The notes: generated by a model not told the origin, from the letters alone. A stretch of 64,000 nt of DNA from Microvirga guangxiensis (GCF_900102135.1 NZ_FMVJ01000003.1:248001-312000), one strand, 5' to 3'; counted from the first letter of the stretch, positions 43,324 to 52,319 are shown. Program-made: numbers and translations.

Positions 43324-43949
43324 TCGGCGCTCCCCTGCTTTTCCTTGTCGAACCAGCCGCCGAGAGCCTTGATGATATCGGCCACCACACGGTCGTGCGG
43401 TGCCTCATGCGAATCGATGGTGAGATCCGCCAGAGCATAGACCGGGTAACGGAGTTCCATGAGCCGGCGCATAGTGCCTTCCGGGTCGGGGTTGCGCAGG
43501 AGGGGGCGGGTGTCGCGCTTGCGCACGCGCCGCATGAGCACGTCGAGATCGGCCTTCAGCCAGACCGAGATGCCGCTTTCGGCGATGTTCGCGCGGGTAT
43601 CCTCGTTCATGAAAGCCCCGCCGCCGGTGGCCAGCACCATGGGGCCTTCCTGGAGCAGGCGGGCGATGACCCGGCGCTCGCCGTCGCGGAAATGCTCCTC
43701 GCCATGAATGGAGAAGATATCGGGGATCGTCATGCCGGCGGCCGCCTCGATCTCGTGATCGGCGTCGCGGAAAGGCAGCTTGAGCGTCTGGGCCAGTCTC
43801 CGGCCCACCGTGCTTTTTCCGGCGCCCATGAGCCCGACGAGCACGATCGACCGTGCGCCGAGCTGGCGGCTGATCGGGTGGCCGCGCCGGCGACTCTCAG
43901 TCTGCCCGCCAGCTTCATCGAGCGGATTGAAGCGGCTGATATTGTTCAT
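43320..43949 (-). CDS. aroK: shikimate kinase
   Basis: 209 residues. A 30-residue polar N-terminal tail precedes the kinase core: Walker A GLMGAGKSTVG, shikimate-binding Asp and Arg in FRDADHEIEAAAG and FRDGERR, and the ATGGGAF loop. It phosphorylates shikimate at the 3-hydroxyl. It leads the aroK-aroB-CNNM operon on the minus strand, coupled to aroB by a 4-base overlap. Confidence 0.96.
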   Translation of the reverse strand: MNNISRFNPLDEAGGQTESRRRGHPISRQLGARSIVLVGLMGAGKSTVGRRLAQTLKLPFRDADHEIEAAAGMTIPDIFSIHGEEHFRDGERRVIARLLQEGPMVLATGGGAFMNEDTRANIAESGISVWLKADLDVLMRRVRKRDTRPLLRNPDPEGTMRRLMELRYPVYALADLTIDSHEAPHDRVVADIIKALGGWFDKEKQGSAE

Positions 43950-43960
43950 GAGACTGTCCT

Positions 43961-44006
43961 AGAGCATCGGACCGGAAAGTGGAATGCACTTTTGGGATCA
44001 ATCCGA
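43961..44006. repeat. short palindromic rhizobial-type intergenic repeat
   Basis: An imperfect palindrome with arms TCGGA (43967-43971) and TCCGA (44002-44006) outside AAAGTG (43976-43981) and CACTTT (43987-43992). Elements of this look (agagcatcgg, aaagtgg) are scattered between genes in many rhizobial genomes. It lies just upstream of aroK. Confidence 0.6.
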
Positions 44007-44142
44007 AGTCCGCTTAAGGCAGCGGATCGTGCGGCCCCGATGATCGGAGGGCAGAGAGCTGAGTGGAGCGTGCCTTAACGTAAGGACTTGCCTTTGCGGC
44101 TCATGCATGGTTCTAGCGAGGTAACGCTTAGAAGAGGGTCCC

Positions 44143-44289
44143 TTGCCCACGTTATTCCGGTTTCTCCTCGTCGTTGCCATTCTCGCGGGCTTAGGGTTCG
44201 CCGCCATGTTCGCGCTGGCGACCTTCGTCCACCCCGATCCACGCGAGATTACGGTACCGGTCCCGACCCAGCGGGCCCCTTCCACCTGA
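44143..44289 (+). CDS. 48-residue membrane-anchored small protein coupled to xerD
   Basis: A TTG-initiated frame with GAGGG about 5 bases upstream encodes one hydrophobic helix (FRFLLVVAILAGLGFAAMF) followed by ATFVHPDPREITVPVPTQRA. This layout, a single anchor and then a Pro/Arg tail with ATFV.P.PRE, matches a tiny protein I recall between aroK and xerD in other Hyphomicrobiales. The stop TGA overlaps the xerD ATG by one base (TGATG), so translation of xerD is likely coupled to it. Function unknown. Confidence 0.72.
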   Translation: MPTLFRFLLVVAILAGLGFAAMFALATFVHPDPREITVPVPTQRAPST

Positions 44290-45218
44290 TGAGCGGCGCG
44301 CGTCAGGCCAGCCTTTTCCTGGACATGCTTGCCGCCGAGCGCGGCGCCTCCAAGAATACGCTGGATGCCTACCGGCGCGATCTTGAGGATTATCTGAGCT
44401 TTCTCAACGAGCAGAGGGCGCAGCCTGACAGCGCTTCCGCCGCCACCATTCGCGGATTCATGGCGAGCCTCGAGGAGCGCGGCCTGAAGGCCACCTCCGC
44501 CGCCCGCAGACTTTCCGCTGTGCGGCAGTTTCACAAATTTTTGTATGTGGAAGGCTATGCTCCCGCCGACCCTACGGCTGCGGTTTCCGCTCCGAAGCGG
44601 GGCAGGGTGCTGCCTAAGGTTCTCTCCGTCGATCAGGTGGACCGTCTGCTGCAGGTGGCCCATGAGGGGGTTGTTCATCCCGAGGCTTCGCAGCCTGAGC
44701 GGCTCAAGGCGGCCCGCATGGCCTGCCTGCTCGAGCTTCTCTACGCCACGGGCCTGCGCGTCTCGGAACTTGTCTCGCTTCCGCGCAGCGCCGCCAAAAC
44801 CCGCGACCGCTTCCTCGTTGTTCGCGGCAAGGGTGCCAAGGAGCGTCTCGTGCCCCTGACAGAAGCGGCGCGGGATGCGGCCCGCGCCTATCTCGCCTTG
44901 CTGGAAGAGCAGGGAAAGGCGACCGGCCCCTGGCTGTTCCCGGCGGACAGCGAGACCGGCTATCTGACACGCCAGGCTTTCGCGCGCGATCTGAAAACGG
45001 TGGCGGCCGGAGCGGGTCTGCGCGCCGACAAGATCAGCCCCCACGTGCTGCGCCACGCCTTCGCGAGCCATCTGCTCCAGAATGGTGCCGATCTGCGTGT
45101 CGTGCAGGAATTGCTCGGCCATTCCGACATCTCGACGACGCAGATTTATACGCATGTTCTGGACGAGCGTCTCAAGAGCATGGTGCGCGACCTGCATCCG
45201 TTGGCGTCGGGGGAGTAG
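44289..45218 (+). CDS. xerD: tyrosine recombinase XerD
   Basis: 309 residues: the N-terminal SAM-like core-binding domain (KNTLDAYRRDLEDYLSFL) and the catalytic domain with all tyrosine-recombinase residues: Arg in ATGLRVSELVSL, Lys in VRGKGAKERLVPL, His-x2-Arg in HVLRHAFASHLL, His in LLGHSDISTTQ and the nucleophile Tyr in IYTHV. It resolves chromosome dimers at dif with XerC. The true start is the ATG that overlaps the small-protein stop; the frame stays open about 200 bases upstream but that region belongs to the small gene and its promoter. Confidence 0.95.
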   Translation: MSGARQASLFLDMLAAERGASKNTLDAYRRDLEDYLSFLNEQRAQPDSASAATIRGFMASLEERGLKATSAARRLSAVRQFHKFLYVEGYAPADPTAAVSAPKRGRVLPKVLSVDQVDRLLQVAHEGVVHPEASQPERLKAARMACLLELLYATGLRVSELVSLPRSAAKTRDRFLVVRGKGAKERLVPLTEAARDAARAYLALLEEQGKATGPWLFPADSETGYLTRQAFARDLKTVAAGAGLRADKISPHVLRHAFASHLLQNGADLRVVQELLGHSDISTTQIYTHVLDERLKSMVRDLHPLASGE

Positions 45219-45224
45219 GGCGGC

Positions 45225-45872
45225 TTACTTCCGCTTGAGCAGAAACACGCCCTGGTCGCCGAGAAGGTTCCAGACCCACCAGGGCAGGCTCACCTGCATG
45301 GGCTTTCCGCCCGCGTTGAGGGCGACGGCCTTTTCCATCTGCGCGCCGACCTCGCGGCACAGCTCCACGAAATCGCGGATAGTGCAGAAATGGATGTTGG
45401 GCGTGTCGTACCAGGAATAGGGCAGGTTTTCCGTTACCGGCATGCGGCCCTTGAGAGCCAGGTCGACGCGCACGCGCCAATGGCCGAAATTCGGAAACGA
45501 CACGATGGCGCGGCGGCCGATGCGCAGGAGATGCTCGAGCACCACGCGTGGCTGGCGGGTTGCCTGGATCGTCTGCGAGAGGATCACGTAATCGAAGGTA
45601 TCGTCCGGATAATCGGCAAGATCCGTGTCGGCGTCGCCCTGGATCACCGGCAGGCCTTTCGAGAGGCAGGCGTTCACGCCCTCGCGGGAAATCTCGATGC
45701 CGCGTCCGTCAACGTTTTTTCGATCGCGCAGGAGCGAGAGCAGAGCGCCATCGCCGCAGCCGACGTCGAGCACCCGCGAGCCCGGCTCCACCATGTCGGC
45801 GACGAGCAGGAAGTCGAGGCGGTGGCCGGTGGCGAGATCCGTTGCCGGCAGAGCGAGACTCGATGTGGTCAT
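45225..45872 (-). CDS. metW: methionine biosynthesis protein MetW
   Basis: 215 residues of the MetW family: a methyltransferase-like fold with [22 protein letters not shown], taken in pieces [10 protein letters not shown] and the following DGRGIEIS, then [11 protein letters not shown] and NFGHWRVR. MetW works with MetX in homoserine activation for methionine synthesis; its exact reaction is unsettled. It overlaps metX by 4 bases and follows it on the minus strand, the usual metX-metW order. Confidence 0.94.
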   Translation of the reverse strand: MTTSSLALPATDLATGHRLDFLLVADMVEPGSRVLDVGCGDGALLSLLRDRKNVDGRGIEISREGVNACLSKGLPVIQGDADTDLADYPDDTFDYVILSQTIQATRQPRVVLEHLLRIGRRAIVSFPNFGHWRVRVDLALKGRMPVTENLPYSWYDTPNIHFCTIRDFVELCREVGAQMEKAVALNAGGKPMQVSLPWWVWNLLGDQGVFLLKRK

Positions 45873-47038
45873 GCGATGCCCCGCACCCGGGCCGCCGCGT
45901 CGATGAAGCCGCGCGCCGCCGCAAACATCTCAGGCTCCTCGAGCAGGAAGGCGTCGTGACCCTTATCGCTCTCCACCTCCACGAAGCCGACCGACGCCGC
46001 GGCAGCATTGAGCGCATGCACGATGGCGCGGGAGTCGGAGGTGGGGAACAGCCAGTCGGAGGTGAACGAGATCACGCAGAAGCGCGTGGTCGAGCCCTTG
46101 AAGGCTTTTGCGAGCGAGCCGCCATGCTCCGCTGCGAGATCGAAATAATCCATCGCCCGCGTTACGTAGAGGTAGGAATTGGCGTCGAACCGCTCGACGA
46201 ATGAGATGCCCTGATAACGCAGATAGCTCTCGATCTGGAAATCCGCGTCGAAGGAGAATGTCGGGGCGGCGCGGTCCTGGAAATTGCGGCCGAACTTCCG
46301 GTGCAGGGCCATCTCGGACAGGTAGGTGATGTGCGCGCCCATGCGCGCCACCGCGAGACCTTTCGAGGGCCGCGTGCCCTCGAGCAGATAGCGTCCGCCG
46401 CGCCAGTCGGGGTCGGCCATCACGGCCTGGCGGCCGACTTCGTGGAAGGCGATGTTCTGAGCCGAATGACGCGCGGCGGTGGCGATGGGGAGAGCCGCGA
46501 ACACGCGATGCGAATAGCTCGCTGCCCATTGCAGCACCTGCATGCCGCCCATGGATCCGCCGATCACGCAGAACAGGGTCTCGATGCCAAGCCTGTCGAT
46601 GAGGGCCGCTTGCGCGCGCACCATGTCGCGGATGGTGACCACCGGGAAATCGAGCGCGTAGGGCTGGCCGGTCGCGGGATCCGTCGAGGCCGGGCCCGTC
46701 GTGCCCATGCAGCCGCCGATCACGTTGGCGCAGATCACGAAGAAGCGGTTGGTGTCCACCGGTCTGCCGGGACCGACCATGGTCAGCCACCAGCCGGGCT
46801 TGCCGGTGACGGGGTTGTCGTTCGCCACATGCTGGTCGCCGGTGAGCGCATGGCAGATCAGCACGGCGTTGGAGCGCTCTGCGTTGAGCGTGCCGTAGGT
46901 CTGGTACGCGATCTGCCAGGGGGCGAGCGCGATTCCGGAATCCATCATCAACGGCTCGTCCGCGCCAAAGCGCATGACCAGGCTCGACGGATCGTCGGCT
47001 TGGCTTCGCGCTTCCAGGGAGAGGGGTGATGCTGTCAT
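45869..47038 (-). CDS. metX: homoserine O-acetyltransferase
   Basis: A 389-residue alpha/beta-hydrolase-fold enzyme that acylates homoserine, the committed step to methionine. Seen: [16 protein letters not shown], the nucleophile Ser in [27 protein letters not shown] for the catalytic Asp, and [12 protein letters not shown] for the catalytic His. I chose the ATG before TASPLSLE; the frame is open 69 bases earlier but that part overlaps a hairpin and promoter-like DNA. No Shine-Dalgarno is visible in front of the start, and a long structured leader lies upstream. Confidence 0.95.
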   Translation of the reverse strand: MTASPLSLEARSQADDPSSLVMRFGADEPLMMDSGIALAPWQIAYQTYGTLNAERSNAVLICHALTGDQHVANDNPVTGKPGWWLTMVGPGRPVDTNRFFVICANVIGGCMGTTGPASTDPATGQPYALDFPVVTIRDMVRAQAALIDRLGIETLFCVIGGSMGGMQVLQWAASYSHRVFAALPIATAARHSAQNIAFHEVGRQAVMADPDWRGGRYLLEGTRPSKGLAVARMGAHITYLSEMALHRKFGRNFQDRAAPTFSFDADFQIESYLRYQGISFVERFDANSYLYVTRAMDYFDLAAEHGGSLAKAFKGSTTRFCVISFTSDWLFPTSDSRAIVHALNAAAASVGFVEVESDKGHDAFLLEEPEMFAAARGFIDAAARVRGIA

Positions 47039-47047
47039 GGATGAGGC

Positions 47048-47074
47048 GGCTGTGTTCGATTTTCCGAACAAGCC
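47048..47074 (-). promoter_or_regulatory. hairpin immediately upstream of the metX start codon
   Basis: On the minus strand GGCTTGTTCG pairs with CGAACA and AGCC (a bulged C interrupts) around the loop GAAAAT: ten base pairs ending 9 bases before the metX ATG. The start has no recognisable Shine-Dalgarno, so this structure occupies the ribosome-landing zone and may control initiation. Confidence 0.5.
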
Positions 47075-47100
47075 GTAATTCGTACAGGTCCAGCCGTCAA
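47072..47100 (-). promoter_or_regulatory. possible proximal metX promoter
   Basis: TTGACG (47095-47100) with a 17-base spacer and TACGGC (47072-47077). The -35 box is good and the -10 box poor. A transcript would have only about 30 bases of leader and would begin at the hairpin next to metX. Confidence 0.3.
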
Positions 47101-47208
47101 CGCGCATAAGGCCCCATAAGGATTTGTCGCGGGGGCAAGCTGGGTCTCAAAGAGCAAGCGGGAATGGCCTCGCGAGCGTTTGCTCCGAGGGTGATGGGAC
47201 GAGGGAGG

Positions 47209-47401
47209 GCGCGAGGAGGCGTCCGGCTCGTGTATCTAGTGTGTGAAGAACCCGACGGCTCCTCGCGCACGGTTTGTTTAGGCGGACATCGCATCTTGCA
47301 GCAATGGGCCTCCCGTCACAGGATTGCGAGGCCTGCACAGGACCGTTCCGGCTCCCATCATTCACGACGCCTCGCGAGCGCGCCCCTCCTGGAGCCGGAT
47401 G
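47209..47401 (-). ncRNA. structured 5' leader candidate upstream of metX-metW
   Basis: Starting just after a strong minus-strand promoter, this segment folds into serial hairpins: CCGGCTCC (47391-47398) with GGAGCCGG (47348-47355); GGCCTC (47328-47333) with GAGGCC (47307-47312); CATTGC (47301-47306) with GCGATG (47287-47292); and GCGCGAGGAG (47259-47268) with CTCCTCGCGC (47209-47218), continued by four and two inner pairs. Between the third and fourth stems lies unpaired CCTAAACAAACC. The total leader to metX is about 360 bases. It could be a riboswitch-like leader or an independent small RNA. I could not align it with SAM-I, SAM-II, SAH or cobalamin motifs. Confidence 0.45.
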
Positions 47402-47407
47402 CCCACA

Positions 47408-47436
47408 GCTATAGCCGAGGTTAGGACCAAAGTCAA
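47408..47436 (-). promoter_or_regulatory. strong sigma70-type promoter reading towards metX
   Basis: On the minus strand TTGACT (47431-47436), exactly 17 bases, then TATAGC (47408-47413): 5 of 6 and 4 of 6 matches to consensus with the optimal spacer. The nearest gene in that direction is metX, about 360 bases away, so it defines a long leader. Confidence 0.65.
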
Positions 47437-47488
47437 GAACAAAGTAAGAACATAACATCCGCTGCCGTGCTTGGGTGGGGCGCGGGTT

Positions 47489-47749
47489 CCCTCCCCCTTG
47501 CGGGGAGGGGGAGGGGTGGGGGTCGATCGACCGGGTGAGACCTCAAACCAGTGAGACACGGGAAGACCTCTCCCGGGTGGGAGCGCAGCTCCGGGTGAGG
47601 GACTGCCTAATCCGGATGGCGGTCCCTCACCCCTGCCCCTCTCCCACCCGGGAGAGGGGATGTGCTGTAGGGCCGTCATGTTCACTGGAGCAGCCGCAGC
47701 GCTCTGACTGTCCGACCCCACCCCTAACCCCTCCCCGCAAGGGGGAGGG
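47489..47749. repeat. large palindromic intergenic repeat, copy A
   Basis: A 261-base element bounded by CCCTCCCCC-TTG at the left and its inverted form CAA-GGGGGAGGG at the right. Inside are nested palindromes, including CTCTCCCGGGTGGGAG facing CTCCCACCCGGGAGAG, and the shared segment GGGTGAGACCTCAAACCAGT. Copies B (near 54.5 kb) and C (near 48.9 kb) have the same ends. It fills most of the gap between the metX leader and the chorismate mutase gene and has no coding content. Confidence 0.85.
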
Positions 47750-47923
47750 AAGTGCGCGTTGCAATCGTCCTGCGGGTTGAGCCTCTCCCGCGCAACCCCG
47801 GTCTTCCCCTGGTCCAACCGCTCGGCCGCGATGAGGCCGGGGCGCCTTTCCGCTTCCTTCAGCGGGGATGACAAGCGGCTTCAAACGGGCCAAAGAAAAG
47901 CGCAACGTTTCAGGATCGAAGCC

Positions 47924-48778
47924 ATGACCGCCGAAAAGCCCGTCCCGTCGAAGCCCGTTCCATCTCTTGCCGAACTGCGCCAGGAGATCGACCGTATCGA
48001 CGAGGCCATGCACCGGCTGCTCATGGAGCGCGGCACCATCATCGACCGGCTGATCGAGTCCAAGAAGGCGTCCGAGACGGGCATCAGCTCCGCCTTCCGT
48101 CCCGGCCGCGAGGCCTCGATGATGAAGGCGCTGGCCGAGCGCCATCAGGGCCTGCTCCCCCTCGATACGGTGGAGAGCATCTGGCGGGTGATCATCGGCA
48201 CCTTCACCTATGTGCAGTCGAATTACTCGGTCCATGCGGATGTGTCGGGGGGCGATGCGCCCATGCGCGACTCGGCCCGGTTTCATTTCGGCTTCACCGT
48301 TCCCTGCATCAACCAACCGAGCGCGGCGGCGGTGATCGAGGCGGTGGCGAATTCCAAGGGCGACCTCGGTATCTTCCGCCTCGACCAGGGCGCGACCAGC
48401 GGCGCCTGGTGGCGCACCCTCGCCGAGAAGGACCGTCCCAAGGTCATCGCGCGGCTTCCCTTCATCGAGCGGCCGGACCATCCGGCGGGAACCCCGGTCT
48501 TCGTGATCTCCAAGCCCCTGACAGACAATGCGGTGCGCGACGTTGTGCTCTACGCGGCCCAGTTCGAGCGCTGGCATAAGGGCGCGAACGAGGCGCTGAC
48601 GCGGCTCGGCGGCGAGGTGGTGGCGAGCGCCGCCGACGCCAACGGCCTGTCCGAACTCATTGCCGTGCCCGGCATCGTGGAGGCCTCCCGCCTGCAGCAG
48701 GAGCTGACGGAAGCAGGCGCGAGCCTCGCCCAGCTCGTGGAAGTCGGAAGCCATGCCGAACGTTTCCACGTGAAATAA
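47924..48778 (+). CDS. chorismate mutase with an uncharacterised C-terminal domain
   Basis: 284 residues. The N-terminal 100 are an AroQ-type chorismate mutase: LAELRQEIDRIDEAMHRLL, the Arg/Lys pair around DRLIESKK, and a closing helix with SIWRVIIGTFTYVQ. It converts chorismate to prephenate. The C-terminal 180 residues (FHFGFTVPCINQPSA, GDLGIFRLDQGATSGAWW, WHKGANEALTRLGG) lack the prephenate dehydratase TRF motif and an ACT domain, so it is not a normal PheA. The ATG has AGGA 8 bases upstream. hisC and a prephenate dehydrogenase follow, giving a tyrosine/phenylalanine block. Confidence 0.88.
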   Translation: MTAEKPVPSKPVPSLAELRQEIDRIDEAMHRLLMERGTIIDRLIESKKASETGISSAFRPGREASMMKALAERHQGLLPLDTVESIWRVIIGTFTYVQSNYSVHADVSGGDAPMRDSARFHFGFTVPCINQPSAAAVIEAVANSKGDLGIFRLDQGATSGAWWRTLAEKDRPKVIARLPFIERPDHPAGTPVFVISKPLTDNAVRDVVLYAAQFERWHKGANEALTRLGGEVVASAADANGLSELIAVPGIVEASRLQQELTEAGASLAQLVEVGSHAERFHVK

Positions 48779-48843
48779 CCATCGAGCTGCGGTAGAGCCT
48801 TCTTCGGGTCAGTGAATGACGTTCGATGATTGGGCGCGATTTG

Positions 48844-48987
48844 CCCTCCCCCTTGAGGGGAGGGATTGAGGGTGGGGGTCGTAAAGTCAAAGCGTCGCGT
48901 TTCGTGATGAACTCACGACGCTTTTACAACTCAATCTCTCACCCAGCCGTACACCCCCACCCTTGCCCCTCCCCTCAAGGGGGAGGG
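48844..48987. repeat. palindromic intergenic repeat, copy C (short form)
   Basis: A 144-base element with the same GC-rich ends as copies A and B (CCCTCCCCCTTGAGGGGAGGG at left, in part, and TCAAGGGGGAGGG at right) but a different, shorter middle containing GCGTCGCG and CTCACGACGC. It lies between chorismate mutase and hisC. Confidence 0.8.
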
Positions 48988-49049
48988 AAGAGAGCGGTGA
49001 ACTGAAGCGCTAACCCTGTTCGCAATCGATTGCCTAGGAAGTTTTGAAA

Positions 49050-50153
49050 ATGTCCGTTCGTCCCGAACCCCGTCCCGGCGTCATGCAGATCGACGCCTAT
49101 GTGCCCGGCAAGAGCAAGGCCGCTGCGGGCGTGAAGGTTCATAAGCTCTCCTCGAACGAGACGCCTCTGGGGCCTTCTCCGAAGGCGATCGAGGCGTTCA
49201 ATTCGTTCGATCATCTGGAGCTTTATCCGGACGGCTCGGCCATGAAGCTGCGCGAGGCCATCGGCGCGAAATACGGGCTCGATCCCAACCGCATCGTCTG
49301 CGGCGCAGGCTCCGACGAGCTGCTCTCGCTCGTCACCTATGCCTATATGGGCCCAGGCGACGAGGGCCTCTACAGCGAACACGGCTTTCTCGTTTACCGC
49401 ATCGCGATCCTAGCCGCGGGCGGCACGCCCGTGGTCGCGCCGGAGAAGGATTACCGCACCGATGTGGATGCGATCCTGAGCCGCGTGACGGACAAGACGA
49501 AGATCGTCTTTCTCGCCAATCCCAACAATCCCACCGGCACCTACATTCCCTTCGACGAGGTGAAGCGCCTGCATGCGGGCCTGCCGCCGCATGTGCTGCT
49601 GGTGCTCGACGCCGCCTATGCGGAATACGTGCGCCGCAACGATTACGAGTCCGGCCTCGAACTCGTCGCCACGTCCGAGAACGTGGTGATGATGCGCACC
49701 TTCTCGAAGATCTACGGCCTTGCCAACCTGCGCATCGGCTGGATGGTCGCGCCCGCGCATATCGCCGACGCGGTGAACCGCATTCGCGGCCCGTTCAACA
49801 TGAACGGGCCGGCCCTGGCCGCTGGCGTCGCTGCCGTGCAGGACGAGGCCCATGTGGTGAAAGCCGTCGAGCACAACGCGCAATGGCTCGAATGGCTCAC
49901 CGGGGAGATCGAGGCGCTCGGATTGAAGGTCACGCCGAGCGTTGCGAATTTCCTGATGATCAACTTTCCCGCGGAAGCCGGAAAGACCGCCAAGGAGGCG
50001 GATGAATTCCTCTCGGGCCGCGGTCTCATCCTGCGCCGGATCGATGCCTATGGTTTGCCGAATGCCCTTCGCCTGACGGTGGGCAGCGAGGAAGCGAACC
50101 GCCTCGTGGTGGAGGCTTTGCGCGATTTCATGAAGGGCGGCAACAATGCCTGA
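49050..50153 (+). CDS. hisC: histidinol-phosphate / aromatic aminotransferase
   Basis: A 367-residue PLP enzyme of the HisC family: [15 protein letters not shown] for substrate binding, [23 protein letters not shown], and the PLP Lys in [16 protein letters not shown]. HisC transaminates imidazole-acetol phosphate in histidine synthesis and often also aromatic keto acids; its place between chorismate mutase and prephenate dehydrogenase suggests the aromatic role. The ATG with AGGAA 8 bases upstream is preferred over TTG two codons earlier. Its stop overlaps the next gene by 8 bases. Confidence 0.94.
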   Translation: MSVRPEPRPGVMQIDAYVPGKSKAAAGVKVHKLSSNETPLGPSPKAIEAFNSFDHLELYPDGSAMKLREAIGAKYGLDPNRIVCGAGSDELLSLVTYAYMGPGDEGLYSEHGFLVYRIAILAAGGTPVVAPEKDYRTDVDAILSRVTDKTKIVFLANPNNPTGTYIPFDEVKRLHAGLPPHVLLVLDAAYAEYVRRNDYESGLELVATSENVVMMRTFSKIYGLANLRIGWMVAPAHIADAVNRIRGPFNMNGPALAAGVAAVQDEAHVVKAVEHNAQWLEWLTGEIEALGLKVTPSVANFLMINFPAEAGKTAKEADEFLSGRGLILRRIDAYGLPNALRLTVGSEEANRLVVEALRDFMKGGNNA

Positions 50154-51093
50154 GCGTCTCGGACCTCCTCTCGACATGCCGCTGTTCGATCGCGTCGCGC
50201 TGATTGGCCTCGGCCTGATCGGCTCGTCGATCGCGCGCGCGGTGAAGCACCTGAACCTCGCCGGCACTCTCGTGGCCGTCGACCGCAGCGAAGAGGTGGT
50301 AACGCGCGTGCGCGAACTCGCCATCGCCGACGAGGCGACGACCGATTTCGTGGCAGGCGTGAGGGATGCCGATCTCGTCATCCTCTGCGTGCCGGTCGGC
50401 GTCTGCGGCACCGTGGCGGAGGCCATGAAGCCGGGACTGAAGCCTGGGAGCATCGTGTCCGATGTGGGCTCGGTGAAGGCGTCCGTTATCGCGCAGGTGC
50501 AGCCGCATCTGCCGGACGGCGTGCATTTCGTGCCGGCGCATCCGGTGGCGGGCACCGAGCATTCCGGCCCCGATGCGGGCTTCGCGACCCTCTTCCACAA
50601 TCGCTGGTGCATTCTCACCCCGCCGGAAGGCGAGGATGAAGAGGCCGTCGAGCGGGTGCGCGCCTTCTGGACGGCCATGGGCTCGAACGTGGAGATCATG
50701 GCGGCGCAGCACCACGACCTCGTTCTGGCGATCACGAGCCACGTGCCGCACCTTATCGCCTACAACATCGTGGGCACGGCGGCGGATCTGGAGACCGTCA
50801 CGCAGGGCGAGGTGATCAAATTCTCCGCCGGCGGTTTCCGCGATTTCACGCGCATCGCCGCGTCCGATCCCACCATGTGGCGCGACATCTTCCTGCACAA
50901 CAAGGAAGCGGTGCTCGAAATGCTGGGCCGCCTCAACGAGGACATCGCGCTGCTTGCGCGCGCCATCCGCTGGGGCGAGGGCGACAAGCTGTTCGATCTC
51001 TTCACCCGCACCCGCGCCATCCGCCGCGGCATCATCTCGTCGGGACAGGAAACGGCGGAGCCCGATTTCGGGCGCCGCAAGGACCAGGCATAA
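50146..51093 (+). CDS. prephenate/arogenate dehydrogenase family protein
   Basis: 315 residues of the TyrA/TyrC family. An N-terminal NAD(P)-binding motif [18 protein letters not shown] is followed by [10 protein letters not shown], the catalytic His region [19 protein letters not shown] and a helical C-terminal dimerisation domain with [14 protein letters not shown]. It oxidatively decarboxylates prephenate or arogenate on the way to tyrosine; which substrate is used cannot be read. The 8-base overlap with hisC and the upstream chorismate mutase make a compact aromatic amino acid unit. No ACT regulatory domain is present. Confidence 0.94.
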   Translation: MPERLGPPLDMPLFDRVALIGLGLIGSSIARAVKHLNLAGTLVAVDRSEEVVTRVRELAIADEATTDFVAGVRDADLVILCVPVGVCGTVAEAMKPGLKPGSIVSDVGSVKASVIAQVQPHLPDGVHFVPAHPVAGTEHSGPDAGFATLFHNRWCILTPPEGEDEEAVERVRAFWTAMGSNVEIMAAQHHDLVLAITSHVPHLIAYNIVGTAADLETVTQGEVIKFSAGGFRDFTRIAASDPTMWRDIFLHNKEAVLEMLGRLNEDIALLARAIRWGEGDKLFDLFTRTRAIRRGIISSGQETAEPDFGRRKDQA

Positions 51094-51131
51094 GCGCCGC
51101 GCCTTATCCAGAGAGTCCGACGGCTCTACCG

Positions 51132-51230
51132 CGTCATAGCCGGGCCCGGCTCGGCCATCCCGGCGTCTTTCCCTCGGGATGAGAGCGGTGTTTCAAGGCT
51201 GGGATCACCGGCACAAGGCCGGTGATGACG
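51132..51230. repeat. intergenic repeat with CGTCAT...ATGACG ends
   Basis: A 99-base element opening CGTCATAGCCGGG and closing CCGGTGATGACG, with inner complementary blocks (CACCGGCACAAGGCCGGTG forms a hairpin). Such elements recur between genes in many rhizobial genomes. It occupies the gap between the prephenate dehydrogenase and DUF2125 genes. Confidence 0.65.
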
Positions 51231-51269
51231 CAGCAGATGTCGTCTTGAGGGATATGTTTCGAGCCACCC

Positions 51270-52319
51270 TCAATAAAGCGGCTGCAATCTCACGTTCGGG
51301 ATCACGAACGGTCCCATCGCGAGATAGCCGTTGTTGAGCGTCAGCTGCGGCAATTGCGCAAGCTGCGGCTTTCCATTGCTGCCGCCCTGTGCGCGCGGGT
51401 TCTGCCCCAGCAGCGCGCCCAGCAGGGCGCCGCCCGCGCGATTGCCCGTGATGTTGCCGATGAGGCCGTCGAGACCCGCTGCCGCAACGGTGAGCTGGCC
51501 TGCGGGGCGATGCTCCTCGTCGAGATTCAGCTTGCCCTTCGCTTCGATGCGGCGGGGCCCTTTCGCAGCGGCCAACGTCAGGACGTCGAGCGTGCCGCCC
51601 GCGCTGCGCCAGCGCTCCAGCTCCTGTGCGATCGGGCGGCCCTGGAAGCCTGTGGCCTGCGTGACGGTGACGTCCGCGTTCAGGTCCGTGAGTTCCGAGC
51701 CGCCGATGAGGGCGTCGAGCAGCGGAACGGTCGCCTGCCGGATCGACAGGGCCGCGTCATAGGCCTTCTCCGATGCGCGGGAGGGATTGGGGCGCAGATG
51801 CAGTTCGAGATACTGGCACGAGGTCGCGATGTCCTGCGGCGCGAGGCCTGTCACGGTGAACTTGGGGGAGGTGGCCGCAACCGACAATCGCTGCAATCCG
51901 CTCCGTGAGGCATGGATGCTCGCCTGCAGCAGATCCCATTGGCCCTGCACGTTCGCCTTGCCGTCGGTCACGCGCATGGGGCCTGCGACCTCCACGATCA
52001 CGAGCCGCGGCTGATAGACCTGCGCGATGGCTTCCGTGCGTCCGAAGGAGGCGGTCACCGCACCCTGCTTCAGCTCCAGCGTGTTGCAGACGATCTCGAT
52101 GCGGAACGGATAACCCGCGATGGTGCGATCCGCGCAAGCCCATTGACGACCTCTTTGAGCCTCCGACGCGATCCAGGCATCCAGCGCCTCGGCTGCGCGG
52201 TTGCGGATGAAGAACCACGCCACGCTCCAGGCGATCGCGACGAGAAGCAGCAGGACGAAAGGCGTATAGAGCCAGAAGCGGCTATAGCGGACGTTTTCCG
52301 TGCGGATGGCCTCGGCCAT
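51270..52319 (-). CDS. DUF2125 family membrane-anchored protein
   Basis: 349 residues: one N-terminal membrane anchor (YTPFVLLLLVAIAWSVAWFFI) and a large periplasmic, beta-rich DUF2125 domain with IAGYPFRIEIVCNTLELK-type signature, taken as GYPFRIE and the following Cys, and repeated strands. Function is unknown. Such proteins are common in Hyphomicrobiales near the prephenate dehydrogenase gene, as here, though on the opposite strand. Confidence 0.87.
   Translation of the reverse strand: MAEAIRTENVRYSRFWLYTPFVLLLLVAIAWSVAWFFIRNRAAEALDAWIASEAQRGRQWACADRTIAGYPFRIEIVCNTLELKQGAVTASFGRTEAIAQVYQPRLVIVEVAGPMRVTDGKANVQGQWDLLQASIHASRSGLQRLSVAATSPKFTVTGLAPQDIATSCQYLELHLRPNPSRASEKAYDAALSIRQATVPLLDALIGGSELTDLNADVTVTQATGFQGRPIAQELERWRSAGGTLDVLTLAAAKGPRRIEAKGKLNLDEEHRPAGQLTVAAAGLDGLIGNITGNRAGGALLGALLGQNPRAQGGSNGKPQLAQLPQLTLNNGYLAMGPFVIPNVRLQPLY

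Noticed and set aside
47039..47400. SAM-II riboswitch before metX
   Set aside because: The characteristic GATTTG and GCAGCCACGTTAAA...GCTAAAG blocks are not found in the expected order; only a loose TAAACAAA resembles part of it. It is reported as an unassigned structured leader instead.
47475..47780. Plus-strand open frame inside repeat copy A
   Set aside because: It runs through a palindromic GC-rich repeat shared with other intergenic sites; no ribosome site or protein character.
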